From Corylus avellana (taxonomy: Eukaryota; Streptophyta; Magnoliopsida; Fagales; Betulaceae): a stretch of 64,000 nucleotides of DNA. Where the stretch lies: the NCBI RefSeq assembly GCF_901000735.1, contig NC_081545.1, positions 16,375,745-16,439,744 on the forward strand. Direction: 5' to 3'. Made by a program: the position numbers and the translations under genes. This document shows positions 46,680 through 58,708 of the stretch, in pieces; position 1 is the stretch's first letter; every line of letters starts with the position of its first letter. The notes beneath the pieces are model-generated. The model saw nothing but the letters and a program-made list of their open reading frames with translations, was not told the DNA's origin and made no database searches.

Positions 46680-47280
46680 ACTTCGGTTAAAGCTACAGTA
46701 AAAGAGCGTACGACATAAGACCTCGGGCGATGAACGATTTTAGTCCAAAAGTTTTCGTGATTTTTGAATCTTGTCTCCCCTCATAATGACGGCTGACATC
46801 GCTTTTGACTTTTGCGGCACCCGTTTGTCAAACTTATTGTTCAATCAACAACTTTGAAATCCACGGGTGCGGCCGAATGATTTGTCAAGCCAATGCACAC
46901 CACAGACATGTGTTCATCTTCTAGAACTCATCCTATAAATTCTTATCTCTTCTCATTTGCAATGCATGCCCACTGTTCATCTTCATTCACTTACGGTTTT
47001 CTAAGCAATGGCCTTACATACATAGAAAGCTCAACCTTTAATCCTAGTCTGAGTATTCTCACTTACCAAAGAGAAAGATGCAGCATCACAGCTTGATTCA
47101 TGAAACCCAACACCTTATACTCTCAGAAGTAAGCCATTGAAGCAAGATTATCTTTGACCGTGTCCTGAAGAAGCAAGATTATCCTTGGTCATGCTTCTCA
47201 GGCTAAATAACTCTCTTTTCTTAGTGACCTTACATGAAAGAAGAGAGAGAGCACCTGACGTGTAATTTTCCAAAGTCTCG
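46680..47280. other. non-coding insert or LTR-like text
   Basis: Higher GC than its surroundings, with a CCTATAAATTC element near 46932 on the plus strand. It could be promoter or LTR sequence belonging with the fragment at 45930-46560. No termini were found. Confidence 0.3.
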
Positions 47281-48303
47281 GATAGAAGTCACATACATAT
47301 CATGTCCAGAAATGCTTAACAAATCCTCATATTTGGAACACAGTAGGACAATTTGTCTCTCTATTTCTTTTCTTGACCTTCCAAGACCTAAGAGAGAGAA
47401 CTTTTAACATGAGTGTCTTGGAACTGCTAGCTTGGAAACTTACCCATATCTTGTCTCACTTGCTTGCTCAATTTTTATCTCTACAAGGCACAACATGTAT
47501 TAGTCAAGAATTGATGAGAATCTTACAATTTTGTAATAGTTGTATATTGATTGAATTGGAATAACATTTACAGTTTCTTTTACCATGTTATGATTTATCA
47601 AGTAAAGATGTGGTAACACAGAAAGATTTTCACTGAGATTGTAGTATTGACACAAGATTTGGGATAAGGAAATAGAAACGGTTGTATATTTAGAACGAAT
47701 CATATATGATGTCACTTTTGAGGTTTAGTTTTGTAATAATGTTTTTGGAGATTTAAAATTTGCAGAATCTTGATGCTTGTTACTTTTGCGGATTTATGAG
47801 GTGATAATGTTGATAATTAACTAAGCAGCATATTGATACTTTGTGTATATAGTATATTGAGAGACTAAAGGAAATATAGGCAGAGATTATTATTATTATT
47901 TTTTTCACTCTCTTTGATAAGATTGATTAATAAGACCGAGGAAACCATTGTGATCTTGCTAAGAAGATTATGATGTTTTGAGGTATGAACTACTGATCAC
48001 AAGATTATTAATTTGATGTTTAAGCCTTGACAGTAGATTGTTTCTCATTGTGGGATGAATATTCAATGGTGTGTCATTAAGATTTATTAAACAATAATTT
48101 TCGGGAAAAGATTTTGAGATAGGCATGATTGCAGAAATTGAGATTTTAGATTATGAATAAGATTTTCTCCTAGGAGTAGGAGATGAATTTCAATATGATA
48201 AAGTTAACAGTGAAGTGTACGCTATGATGAATAATTAAATTTGAGTCGCTCAATTTGAGGTTAGGCGATAAATTGTAGGCTTTAATTTTGAGGACGAAAT
48301 TTC
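47281..48303. other. AT-rich internal region before the PPT, nothing recognised
   Basis: No coding domain. The last 40 bases contain GAGGACGAAATTT, a phrase often found at the end of chromovirus internal regions. Confidence 0.4.
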
Positions 48304-48319
48304 AATAAGGAGGGAAGAT
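48304..48319 (+). other. polypurine tract
   Basis: AATAAGGAGGGAAGAT immediately precedes the 3' LTR start TGTAGCGCCCC. Confidence 0.75.
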
Positions 48320-48441
48320 TGTAGCGCCCCAGATTTTAAAACTCTCATTTAAAGATATTACTTTGAAGGTAAAGATTATTTTAATATTCATATTAGGTAA
48401 GAATAGTTATTCTTGATGAATATATTAGTTTTTATGAATAT
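48320..48441 (+). repeat. 3' LTR start of the gypsy-like element, interrupted
   Basis: 122 bp colinear with 37177 onward, ending at GAATAT where the Tat-type element begins. The remainder of this LTR should lie on the far side of the Tat element, beyond the window. Confidence 0.75.
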
Positions 48442-49120
48442 TGTTGGAACACAGTTTTCTAAGGAATGACGTGGCACAAACTGCATAGTGGTGTCTGAGG
48501 AGGCGTCAGCCTTGCACATAAGAACAAACAATAGGATTAGAGTCCATGGTGGTTTCCCGGCAGGGATACTCCGATGCCTAAGTCAGCAATGAGAAAAAAA
48601 ATGTAGGAAACAATGAAGCTTAGATAGCAAGAGTTGCGATTACCTTAACCTTGATAATTGATTTGTATTTATAGGCATGAGAGGAGTTTGGTCTCCTGCA
48701 CGTTGAGGGACTTTATCCCTTAATATCAGCTATGCAAACATTTGAAAGTGGGATAGTATTCATTAGCCATTCCATGATCTTAGTAGCCTAAGATCAGGGG
48801 ATAAGGATCATAGCTTTTGTGCAATGTTAAGTCAGAGTGTCCGAGTAGGTCTCAGGCACCTTCATTAGCTTATATGCTAACTGACTTATCTTAATTGAAA
48901 TAGACAATTTGAATGTTGAATGGTTGATCATATCTCTGTGATGGAATGACCAATGCACCTCTCGGCCTTTGACCATCTTGACCCATGAGTTATGTCTCAA
49001 GCAAGGAGCTCGAGACCTCTTTGGGCTAAGCCGACCGAGAGCTTAGCAGCCCTAGTATGTCTATTGAATTCTTGGGCCTTTGGGCCGTTGGGCTTTGTCT
49101 GACTGATCCATGACCCAACA
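48442..49120 (-). repeat. 3' LTR of a Tat-type gypsy element
   Basis: 679 bp with TGTTGG...CCAACA ends. On the minus strand a CCTATAAATA promoter element (about 48672) is followed by GCTGACTTAGGCATCGGAGT and CCTGCCGGGAAACC, the R/U5 signature of Tat-lineage LTRs. The 5-bp flank is AATAT; its partner is not in the window. Orientation is confirmed by the PPT at 49121-49137. Confidence 0.75.
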
Positions 49121-49137
49121 GTTACCCCCCAATTTCC
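49121..49137 (-). other. polypurine tract of the Tat-type element
   Basis: Minus strand GGAAATTGGGGGGTAAC directly upstream of the LTR start TGTTGGGTC. Confidence 0.65.
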
Positions 49138-49924
49138 TGGTTTGGATGATTATGGAAATTTTTGAGTTCTTCAGAGATGGATCGGTCTCCCAACGTCCGA
49201 CTTTTGATGACCATATGTCCGAGGCTTTCGAGGAAAACCCTAATCCCAATTCTGGGTTTTGGCGGGACTTTTCCCGCTAATTTTTTGCCGAGACACTTGA
49301 CTTATCCGAGGACTCGTTGGTCTACTTGCCTGTTGATCTGAAAGAATGAGCGCTCGTCCACGTGTCAGCCTAGGAGTAGTTGTATTTTCAGTTACTGTGC
49401 GTCAGTAGTAGACGATAAGACGCGCCTGCAACGGCTTTTAATGTGCGTGTTCCCAATGCATTTTCTAGGGTTTCAAAGTGCCGATGTCTTTTCGTCTTCT
49501 CAGACTCCTCCAGCTTCTCAGACTCTTCAGCTTCTCAGACTCTTCAGTCTTTCAGACTTGCTATAAAAAGAAGTTGCTGTTCATTTTTCCTTTCGTCCTC
49601 CGATTATCCTAAAACGCCTATTATCGTGCACGAAGCTCTACAACTTTTCAAACCTCTCAACTGGCTTGCTTTAATTCTGATTTTTCTTTCCAGTATTTCT
49701 TTCTTCGGGTAGTGTTTTTTAGGGTTTCAACTAATCGATCCCCTTCTCTTCCTTCTTGAGAACCATTCGTTCACCCTAACAGTCCAGTGCTCAAGTACTT
49801 GGATTTGTTATTGCCATTTATTGAACCTGTAGTTGATCGCCTTCGATTGTCAGTGACCCACTTGTTGATATGCCATTCTTATCCCTGCATTCCTCGAGCC
49901 CTATAGCTTGAGTTTCTTTTCCTT
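49138..49924 (+). promoter_or_regulatory. putative promoter/leader of the antisense ORF
   Basis: Between the PPT and the plus-strand ATG at 49925. A CTATAAAAAG element lies at about 49560, preceded by repeated CTTCTCAGACTCTTCAG phrases (49497-49558). The position fits a promoter for the extra antisense ORF. The open frame at 49443-49712 overlaps this element and is not a gene. Confidence 0.45.
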
Positions 49925-50463
49925 ATGGGTGACGGAGAAGGCTTTGGCTCGGATGGCGCGGGTTCTTACCCTGCTATGTGGAAGGCCACCTTATCATCGT
50001 AGGATGAAAGGCAGGTCAGGCTAGATTATGCTTCGGTTTGATGATGAACGGAGAGGCGCCATAGTCAGCTGTCGTCCAAATATCTACCTAAATTAATAGG
50101 CAAATAATTCTACGTTATACCTGCAAGTGCACAAGGTCAACATGATAGTATATGGTGCAAGTACAGGATCATTTACATGAGGATTGGAAAATTTTGCTTA
50201 AAAATTAATTGGGGAAAATGCAGTTTACCCCCTGAAGTTTTAGGGGTTTTTCAATTTTAACCCCAAAGTTCAAAAATTGGCAATCTACCCCCTTAAGTTT
50301 CAAAAACTGGCAATTTAAACCTTCCGTTTAATTTTTCCGTTAAATTGGATGGAAATTTTTTTAAAAAAGCCTAAGGGTAATGATGTAATTTCATAGATTT
50401 TCATTTATTTTGATGGAAAAATGAAACGGAGGGTTTAAATTACCAATTTTTGAAACTTCAGGG
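49508..50463. repeat. probable artefactual duplicate of 50564-51519
   Basis: 956 bp that by reading are identical to 50564-51519 (constant offset 1056), including the transposon ORF start and half a MITE, and ending exactly at a 100-N gap. This pattern fits two overlapping contigs that were not merged. Confidence 0.85.
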
Positions 50464-50563
50464 NNNNNNNNNNNNNNNNNNNNNNNNNNNNNNNNNNNNN
50501 NNNNNNNNNNNNNNNNNNNNNNNNNNNNNNNNNNNNNNNNNNNNNNNNNNNNNNNNNNNNNNN
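50464..50563. other. scaffold gap between duplicated contig ends
   Basis: Exactly 100 N, the usual arbitrary gap size. Sequence on both sides overlaps by 956 bp, so the true gap is probably negative. Confidence 0.85.
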
Positions 50564-51125
50564 CTCCAGCTTCTCAGACTCTTCAGCTTCTCAGACTCTT
50601 CAGTCTTTCAGACTTGCTATAAAAAGAAGTTGCTGTTCATTTTTCCTTTCGTCCTCCGATTATCCTAAAACGCCTATTATCGTGCACGAAGCTCTACAAC
50701 TTTTCAAACCTCTCAACTGGCTTGCTTTAATTCTGATTTTTCTTTCCAGTATTTCTTTCTTCGGGTAGTGTTTTTTAGGGTTTCAACTAATCGATCCCCT
50801 TCTCTTCCTTCTTGAGAACCATTCGTTCACCCTAACAGTCCAGTGCTCAAGTACTTGGATTTGTTATTGCCATTTATTGAACCTGTAGTTGATCGCCTTC
50901 GATTGTCAGTGACCCACTTGTTGATATGCCATTCTTATCCCTGCATTCCTCGAGCCCTATAGCTTGAGTTTCTTTTCCTTATGGGTGACGGAGAAGGCTT
51001 TGGCTCGGATGGCGCGGGTTCTTACCCTGCTATGTGGAAGGCCACCTTATCATCGTAGGATGAAAGGCAGGTCAGGCTAGATTATGCTTCGGTTTGATGA
51101 TGAACGGAGAGGCGCCATAGTCAGC

Positions 51126-52879
51126 TGTCGTCCAAATATCTACCTAAATTAATAGGCAAATAATTCTACGTTATACCTGCAAGTGCACAAGGTCAACATG
51201 ATAGTATATGGTGCAAGTACAGGATCATTTACATGAGGATTGGAAAATTTTGCTTAAAAATTAATTGGGGAAAATGCAGTTTACCCCCTGAAGTTTTAGG
51301 GGTTTTTCAATTTTAACCCCAAAGTTCAAAAATTGGCAATCTACCCCCTTAAGTTTCAAAAACTGGCAATTTAAACCTTCCGTTTAATTTTTCCGTTAAA
51401 TTGGATGGAAATTTTTTTAAAAAAGCCTAAGGGTAATGATGTAATTTCATAGATTTTCATTTATTTTGATGGAAAAATGAAACGGAGGGTTTAAATTACC
51501 AATTTTTGAAACTTCAGGGGGGTAGATTGCCAATTTTTGAACTTTGAGGTTAAAATTGAAAAACTCTTAAAACTTCAGGGGGGTAAACTGTCTTTTCCCC
51601 AAATTAATTCCTTAAGTAAAATAAAGATTGATTGTTTAAGTGATAATAATAAAAAGTAGGGCTTTGATATCCACCACTAATTATATTCAGCTAATATAAC
51701 AATATGCCAATGCTTTGATCATGTTATGCATATCTAATGTTTGTCAACCTAAGGGCATGGGCATATACTCCTTAAACTATAGATTTCCCCAAGCAACGAG
51801 TTAGGCATGGGCGTATACTCTAACTCTTTTCTTTCTTAAAGGATTTAGCATGGTGTATACTAAGTTGTTCTTTAAGAAAGCATAATTCTATGGAAATCGA
51901 CAAACACATGAGGCCTAGGGCATGAGCGTATACTCCCGGTTCCCCATGTTGATTAACCCAAGAACCCGGTGTGGATTTCTTTTGTTACTTTTATTAAACC
52001 CAGGACTCGGCCATCCAAATTGATTTAACTAACTAGTGCATACCACATGCATATATTGATTAGGCACACAAAATGAGAAATTCATGAAAGCAGGTATTAA
52101 TCAAGTTAAATAGTACAACAATATCATCACAAAGGCGCCAATATGGAAATATTAATTAAACATAACTAGGGCTTCAATCTAGACCTAAATAAAATATAAA
52201 CTACATAATAAAGATAAAAGGTGGAAGAGAAAAAACCCGAACTCTTGATTTAGCTTTCAGTTCCTTTCCAGAGCTTGTGCCTCTTTCCTCCAAACTTATT
52301 CCAAGAGACTAAGACGTTTATTTAGAGGCTTTAAAAGTCATTGTTGCACTAGTAAACCTAGGAAATTCGTAGGGTTTTACTTCTATTACAAGTGGGAGTT
52401 GGAAAACCCTAATATGGAAATACTAGCAGTCTGGCCGCACTCTTGATGNNNNNNNNNNNNNNNNNNNNNNNNNNNNNNNNNNNNNNNNNNNNNNNNNNNN
52501 NNNNNNNNNNNNNNNNNNNNNNNNNNNNNNNNNNNNNNNNNNNNNNNNATCGATTGCAACTCGTGTGCTCTCGATCACAGGTCTGCTATGAAGCCTCTTC
52601 TGTTGTGTGCTCAATCACGCATGGCTGCATCACTGCTCATCTTCTCTGGTAGTGCGCTCAATCGCAGGGAACCTATGATCGATCGCACTGTCAGTGGCAC
52701 CAACTTTTCCCATTTTATGTCTTTGAGCCCAAATCTTCCACATTTACTTCCTTATCTTCCAAACGCCTACAAAAGCATGGAAAACACAAAAATGAACTAA
52801 AATAGCACAAATTAACATACTTAAGGAATTAACACATATAAGTTTAAGGGCTAAAATATAAATATTTTGGCACTTAACA
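51126..52879 (-). mobile_element. solo LTR inserted in the antisense ORF
   Basis: Plus strand TGTCGTCCAAATATC...GGCACTTAACA, so minus strand TGTTAAGTGCCAAAA...GACGACA. Perfect 5-bp duplication TCAGC at 51121-51125 and 52880-52884. It includes a nested MITE (51267-51600) and a 100-N gap (52449-52548). The outer ends (TGTTAAGTGCCAAA..., and ACCTGCAAGTGCACAAGG inside the other end) make it a cousin of the LTRs at 29959 and 55934. No internal region is present, so it is solo. Confidence 0.8.
51267..51600. mobile_element. Mutator-like MITE with 9-bp target duplication
   Basis: Inverted termini GGGGAAAATGCAGTTTACCC and (reverse complement of right) GGGGAAAAGACAGTTTACCC. The arms pair over most of the 334 bp. 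Perfect 9-bp direct repeats AAATTAATT at 51258-51266 and 51601-51609 identify the Mutator superfamily. Confidence 0.85.
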
Positions 52880-55582
52880 TCAGCGCCGAGGAGCATGAAG
52901 TCTGCCTGTACAAGGAGATGTTTCGTACAGGTCTTAGACTACCCTTCCCAAGGCTCGTTTGGGAGTTATTGAGCCACTTGAATGTGGCTCCTCACCAGAT
53001 TGTTCCCAACGCCTGGAGAATGTTCTTCGACTGCATAATCTTATGGCCAATGGCTCTGGGGGACGGGAATTCCTTGACTATCAGGGAATTCTTTTTGGCA
53101 TATAGGTTCACCAGGAACCCAAAGACGGAGGTGCTCTACAACTTTTAGGCTTGACGGGGCAGATTGGTATTGTTTGAAAAAACTCTTACCAGCAATCGAG
53201 CATGGAAGACTAAATTTTTCTTTTCTTGGTGACAATGGGAATTTGCCCCTTCGGGGAGGGTAGAAGGTCTAGGGGTTCCTCGGGAGACGAGCTTTCCAGT
53301 GGATGATGCTAGTCTTGAGCCAGTGTTGTCTCTGGAAGAGCACATTTGGGTGAACACAGTTGTAGCTTGGGCCCAAAAGCATGAGAGTGTTACCGTATTT
53401 ATGAATTGGTTACTACAGCCAAGTTGAAACATTATCTATCCTGGGTCGGGCCTTGGTCAATCCCAAAGACTGAGAGATATGGCACCAAGGTTCGCGTAGG
53501 GACAAACCGCTCTAGGAGGTAGGGCATCTGAGGTTGCGGGGAGACTAACCCTTGCGATGGTAGATGCGGTGCCTATTGCCGTGGTGAGACCCCGTGAGGT
53601 TGGGGAAGAGGCAGTCATGAGGCCGAAAAAGAGGCATGTGAAGAGGGCGCCAATGAAGAAGTACAAGTGTCTGAGAGATGAGCCCTTGAAGACCCCTTTG
53701 GGGCTCGTTGATGAACCTGAGGAGGTCAAGCAGCCATTGCCCAAGAAGGTCAGAGTGACCGAGCTGGCAAGGTCTCCTGATGTTGTTTCTGTGGGCAAGC
53801 AAAAAGTTGCCTAACTTTTGGCGGCTCGAAGGAAAGGGAGCTCTAAGCCCGTTGTTCGCCCAGCCAATGCATACCGCTGGCCTATTTCTCCTGTTTCCTT
53901 TCCGTTGGCTCCTTTGGCTGAGCCTGCCGAAGTCTCGACTCCTGTGATTGCTGTGGAGTCAGTTACTCCTAGTCCCTTCAGCCTCAACATCAATTGCCTC
54001 TTGGAAGAGGCTGCGTTGGAAGTGTGCTCGGATTCCTCAGTAGGGAACGAGGATTAGAGGCCCGACCGAGTGATTCAAGTAGCCGAATTGGTAAGACCAT
54101 CGGTCACCAAGGCCAAGAAAATTCAAGCTGATGCATGCTTGCAGGCACCTTGCCAGAGGACTTCTCGGGCTATAATTGCTCCTAGTGCACAGGAGTCTAC
54201 AGCTGTAGGTGATTTTGCTGCAAATGTGTCTAGAGTACAACCCCCCAGCGTTGATTGGTTGGTAGGCCACCCCCTTACCAACCTTAGGGGTGAACTCTTG
54301 GGGAAACCCTTCTCTGCCCTAGTGGCCTTGGTGCCCTATGACTGATTAACAGGGCAACGTGATCACACCGCTTGGGGCATGCCGGAAGAATGTCTCTACT
54401 ACTAGTTTGTTGTAAGTGCCTCTCTTTTTCGTTTTTATTTTACAGCGCTTCGTATATACCAACTTCTCTCTTTGTTCCAGAGCATAATGAAGTCGCTGTT
54501 ACTTTGCTGTGACTTCATGAAAGCTGCACATAACTCAGCCAAGGAGTCCAACAATTTGAAAGTTAAATTTGCAAAGATGGAACAAAAGTTGTCAAAAACC
54601 GAAGCCGAGAATTCAAGGTTGAGGGGAGTCCTCTCCTAGCTGGATCCGGAATTGCTGGCTGCCGGTTAGCAACATTCCTTAATTCAAAACGAAGTTTCTG
54701 TGGCCAAAGCTGCTCGGCCTTTTAGTAAATGAAAAAATCTTGGTTCTAACTGCCGAGGTAGAGGCTCTCCGGGCAGACATTGGTTGTATCTTTGAAGAAA
54801 ATTCTCAAATGAGGGAGGATCAGAATCAGCTCGAGGAGAGACTTGCTGAGGTCTTGAGAGAAGTCCGAGAGGCTCAAGCCGAGAAGGATGTCCAGAGGGC
54901 AGCGGCTGAGGATGCCCTCATATCTCGAGGGGTGGTTGAGGAAAGAAGGAAGTTTCTCAAAGAGAAGCTTCGGGAGACTGAGCTTCGGCTGCGAGAAGCC
55001 GATAACCGAGTTCGCAAGTATGAGAAGCAGTTATCATATGCCGCCTGGACGAGTGATAATGCTTGGTTGGACGGGATTACTTTCAACTTTGAGACTTTCT
55101 GAGCTTGGGCTCAGGATCCTTCCTACTCTATAGATCTTAATACCGTGGAGGCCGATAATCTGCCCTTTACTGCCAAAGCCCTTAAGCAAGTTATCTCGTT
55201 TGTTCAGGAGCAGATGCCAGATGCTAAGGGGATCTTTGAATTTGGCTATACTCTTGGAGGTACAGACCAGCCCTCAGACAATGGCCTAGATGTGGAACCT
55301 CAAGTCCCTACTGACGCACCTGCTGCTGCTAAAGCCCCTAAGCCTATCGACCCAAAAAGGGTCTGATTGTATACATTTTGTATATTTTCAACAGAAATGA
55401 ATAACTTTATTTTACTCCTTTGTAGTAGATACTGTTGTTTCTTTTAGAAGACTTGAAAACAATGATCACCTTTTTAACCAAAGTTCCAACCCCCCTTGGG
55501 TGCTTGTCCGAGAGTTTAGCCGAGATCCTCTCGGACTTTCTGTCCGAGTGGTTAGTAATGAGGTGATCAGTGATGAGTCTAG

Positions 55583-55789
55583 AGGTGAGTTATAGTCTCT
55601 TCGACTGTCTCTCTCTAACTACCTTTGGAAACCTGTCCAAGACGTAAGTTGAGAGGTGAGTTAGTCTCTTCGACTGTATCCTCTGACTACCTTCGGAAAC
55701 CTGTCCGAGACGTAAGTTGAGAGGTGAGTTAGTCTCTTCGATTGTATCCTCTGACTACCTTCGGAAACCTGTCCGAGAAGTAAATCGAA
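55583..55789. repeat. three tandem 68-71-bp repeats
   Basis: Units begin AGGTGAGTTA at 55583, 55654 and 55722, with shared AGTCTCTTCGA, CTGACTACCTT and GAAACCTGTCC. The second and third are 68 bp and nearly identical. They lie between the antisense ORF and the pol end of the Tat element, where tandem arrays are often found in this lineage. Confidence 0.85.
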
Positions 55790-55928
55790 AGGAGCCTCTA
55801 ACTTCATACTTAGTCCTTTTAAAAGGTGTAACTTCAAGAGATTTTTATTCGATGAAACAAGTCATAATAAATCAAAACAACAGTATCTCTTACGAAATTG
55901 CAATTTAAACAAAGTACTTTTTGAGATG
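55790..55928 (-). other. pol 3' end of the Tat element
   Basis: On the minus strand, from 55928 the text reads HLKKYFV followed by a stop, the expected last residues of a gypsy integrase ending PWNA-HLK-Y. The preceding residues PRPWNAK are at 60550-60573 in the contig that appears inverted. Confidence 0.7.
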
Positions 55929-55933
55929 CTTGG

Positions 55934-57273
55934 TGTTGTGCAAATTTATTTAACTCGCAAGTGCACGAATCAATTGTAGTTTAATGGATTGCAAGTGCGA
56001 GGTCGATCCCACAGAGAATTGTATTTTTGAAAGAGCAATTTATATCTAAACTAATTAAATCCTAATCTAGTTCCAAAAGGGTTTTGATTTTTTGAGTTTT
56101 GAAAATTAAAGGATAAACATAAACTAAATAAAATAAGTAAATCTAAGGATAAAGGTACTAAGGTTTGGGAATTCACACTCACCAAATCATAACAACATAC
56201 TTTATGTTCATCAATATTAATCCGAAGTTCTCACAAATTAAATCACAGATATGTTTTACTATGCTTCAAAGAATTAATCAAAACCATCCCATGTATCCAT
56301 TCATTGACCAAATCACAAAAAGAATCCAAATTCAATTGAAACACCAGATGTATCCGTAGAACAAATCACAAAGGATATCCAATTTTTATGAGTTAAAAGC
56401 CAAGCAATCAATCATATGAAATTATCTCAAATCATCACATGTATCCTTGAATCACAAGAGATATCCAAGAATCACTCCACACAATTGATTAGAAGTAAAA
56501 CAATTGAAATATAAAACCCAATAAAATCAAAATAATAAAAACTTACATAAAAGTATTGATGTTCTTCATCGGTGAGGCTTCATCCCCAACCTTAGTTGGG
56601 AATTTAGCTCCACATAAAAATAAAATCTAAACCTAAACCTAAACCTAAAGAAAAACTAAACAAAAGAATTTTGCTTTCTGGTATTGTGTCTCTTTTCTTG
56701 AATGCAAAGAAGTCTATTTATAGGCTTTGGGAAGTCCTAGAAGCCCAAGTAAACCTAGATAATTCGGAGGTCTGTCTCCCAGTCAAAATAGAAGTCTGAA
56801 ATCGGAATAGGATTCGTCCAGATTTGTGTCTCTTAATTGCGGGGCGATTTTGACATAGTAACTGTACGAATTACGAAAATCCTATTTCACAACAAATTGT
56901 AGTATTTTGAGCTAGCTTTCCAATTCCGTTTGAATCACTTCAATCCGATATTTGAACGGAGAGTTATGGTCAAAATACTAAGACGTGTGCAGAATCTGAA
57001 TTTGAATCCGATCCGAAATCTTATCCAATCTGAACTTTAATCTAATTTAACCTTTTCTTGGATTTGGTTAGACTTAACCACACAATCTAGGTCTTCTCAA
57101 AGTATGCTTTCTTCCAAACTTCGCATTTTTCCCTTTAAAGCTGCAGTTTTTCTTCAATGACCTACAAAATACTAAAAACACAAAACTAACACAAAATATT
57201 AAATAACGACACAGCTAAAGGATTAACTAATGTAAATAAAGGGGTCCAAATATGCAATATTTGGCACTTATCA
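55934..57273 (-). repeat. 3' LTR of a short LTR element inserted in pol
   Basis: 1340 bp; plus strand TGTTGTGCAAATTT...GGCACTTATCA. Left flank CTTGG (55929-55933). The minus strand begins TGATAAGTGCCAAATATTGC. It carries CTAAACCTAAACCTAAAC near 56626-56648. Confidence 0.75.
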
Positions 57274-57802
57274 GTCGTTGACCGATATATTTGAGGATCT
57301 ATCTATATGATGATGCTTTCTGATTACTCTAGTTATTGTGATTGTGGTTTTTTAGTTTTTTCTATCTCTATCATATGGTTAAAAGTCTTCCATTGTAGTC
57401 TCTCTCTTAAGAAAGGTTATGATCCCTAAGTCTTGTTCTGTGAGGGACAAGGCTGGGAGGCGAACCATGGAATTAATTACCAGTTAAGTGATTTTCATGG
57501 GGCATTACTGGTATTATAGCCTTATGCTCCGAAGACTGTAATAGGGTTTTTCATTTCATAAACAAACTCTGTGTTGTGTTTGTATTGATGCTTTAATTTC
57601 GCTGTGCATATTTTATCTTTGTTGTCTTTCTTAATTCCATATTTTGTTTATTTGGCAATTAGAGGTAGAACTCGATCCTAGTAATTTTTCACAGTTATTA
57701 CACCATAAAAGTGTAATAAAAGTATTGTTTGGTTAATAAAAGGTGGTACTGCCAAAGGTTATTGCCTAGGTGTTTTAATGGAGAAAACTAATGCTTTATA
57801 GG
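57274..57802 (-). mobile_element. internal region of the short LTR element
   Basis: 529 bp between two LTRs of the same family and orientation. No coding frame, and neither a canonical PBS nor a PPT was recognised. This could be a TRIM-like element, or two neighbouring insertions. Confidence 0.45.
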
Positions 57803-58708
57803 TGTTGTGCAAATTTATTTAACTCGCAAGTGCACGAATCAATTGTAGTTTAATGGATTGCAAGTGCGAGGTCGATCCCACAGAGAATTGTATTTTTGAA
57901 AGAACAATTTATATCTAAACTAATTAAATCCTAATCTAGTTCCAAAAGGGTTTTTGATTTTTGAGTTTTGAAAATTAAAGGATAAACATAAACTAAATAA
58001 AATAAGTAAATCTAAGGATAAAGGTACTAAGGTTTGGAAATTCACACTCACCAAATCATAACAACATACTTTATGTTCATCAATATTAATCCGAAGTTCT
58101 CACAAATTAAATCATAGATATGTTTTACTATGCTTCAAAGAATTAATCAAAACAATCCCATGTATCCATTCATTGACCAAATCACAAAAGGAATCCAAAT
58201 TCAATTGAAACACCAGATGTATCCGTAGAACAAATCACAAGGGATATCCAATTTTTATGAGTTAAAAGTCAAGCAATCAATCATATGAAATTATCTCAAA
58301 TCATCACATGTATCCTTGAATCACAAGAGATATCCAAGAATCACTCCATACAATTGATTAAAAGTAAAATAATTGAAATATAAAACCCAATAAAATCAGA
58401 ATAATAAAAACTTACATAAAAGTGATGTTGTTCTTCATCGGTGAGGCTTCATCCCCAACCTTAGTTGGGAATTTAGCTCAACATAAAAAATAAAATCTAA
58501 ACCTAAACCTAAACCTAAAGAAAAACTAAACAAAAGAATTTTGCTCTCTGAGATTGTGTCTGTTTTCTTTAATGCAAAGAAGTCTATTTATAGGCTTAGG
58601 AAAGTCCTAGAAGCCCAAGTAAACCTAGATAATTCAGAGGTCTGTCTCCCAGTTAAAATAGAAGTCTGAAATCGGAATAGGATTCGTCCAGATTTGTGTC
58701 CTTTAATT
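57803..58708 (-). repeat. second LTR of the short element, cut by N gap
   Basis: Colinear with 55934-56840 at roughly 97 percent. It stops at the 100-N gap 58709. The missing part is present in inverted orientation at 60574-61166. Confidence 0.75.

Larger units (their letters stand above)
49925..55366 (+). pseudogene. extra antisense ORF of the Tat element (putative gypsy-type transposon protein), broken
   Basis: Opposite to the gag-pol direction. Starts ATGGGTGACGGAGAAGGC (MGDGEG..., repeated at 50981 by the artefact). An LTR insertion (51126-52879) splits it. After the insertion, 52885-53146 encodes the domain named 'putative gypsy type transposon' (PF04195): GLRLPFPRLVWELLSHLNVA, MALGDGNSLTIREFF. 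Following parts in shifting frames: a basic region (KKRHVKRAPMKK, 53620-53660), proline-rich linkers (53880-54050), a coiled coil (54540-55100; EVEALRADIGCIFEENSQMR, ERRKFLKEKLRETELRLREA) and a C-terminus ending PKPIDPKRV (stop 55366). Stops at 53148, 53814, 54055 and others make it dead. Similar antisense ORFs between pol and the 3' LTR are known in Tat elements; their function is unknown. Confidence 0.7.

Noticed and set aside
56626..56648. CCTAAA repeats as interstitial telomere sequence
   Set aside because: Only three imperfect units (CTAAACCTAAAC) and the plant unit is CCCTAAA; the same words recur in both LTR copies (58495-58517), so they are part of the LTR.
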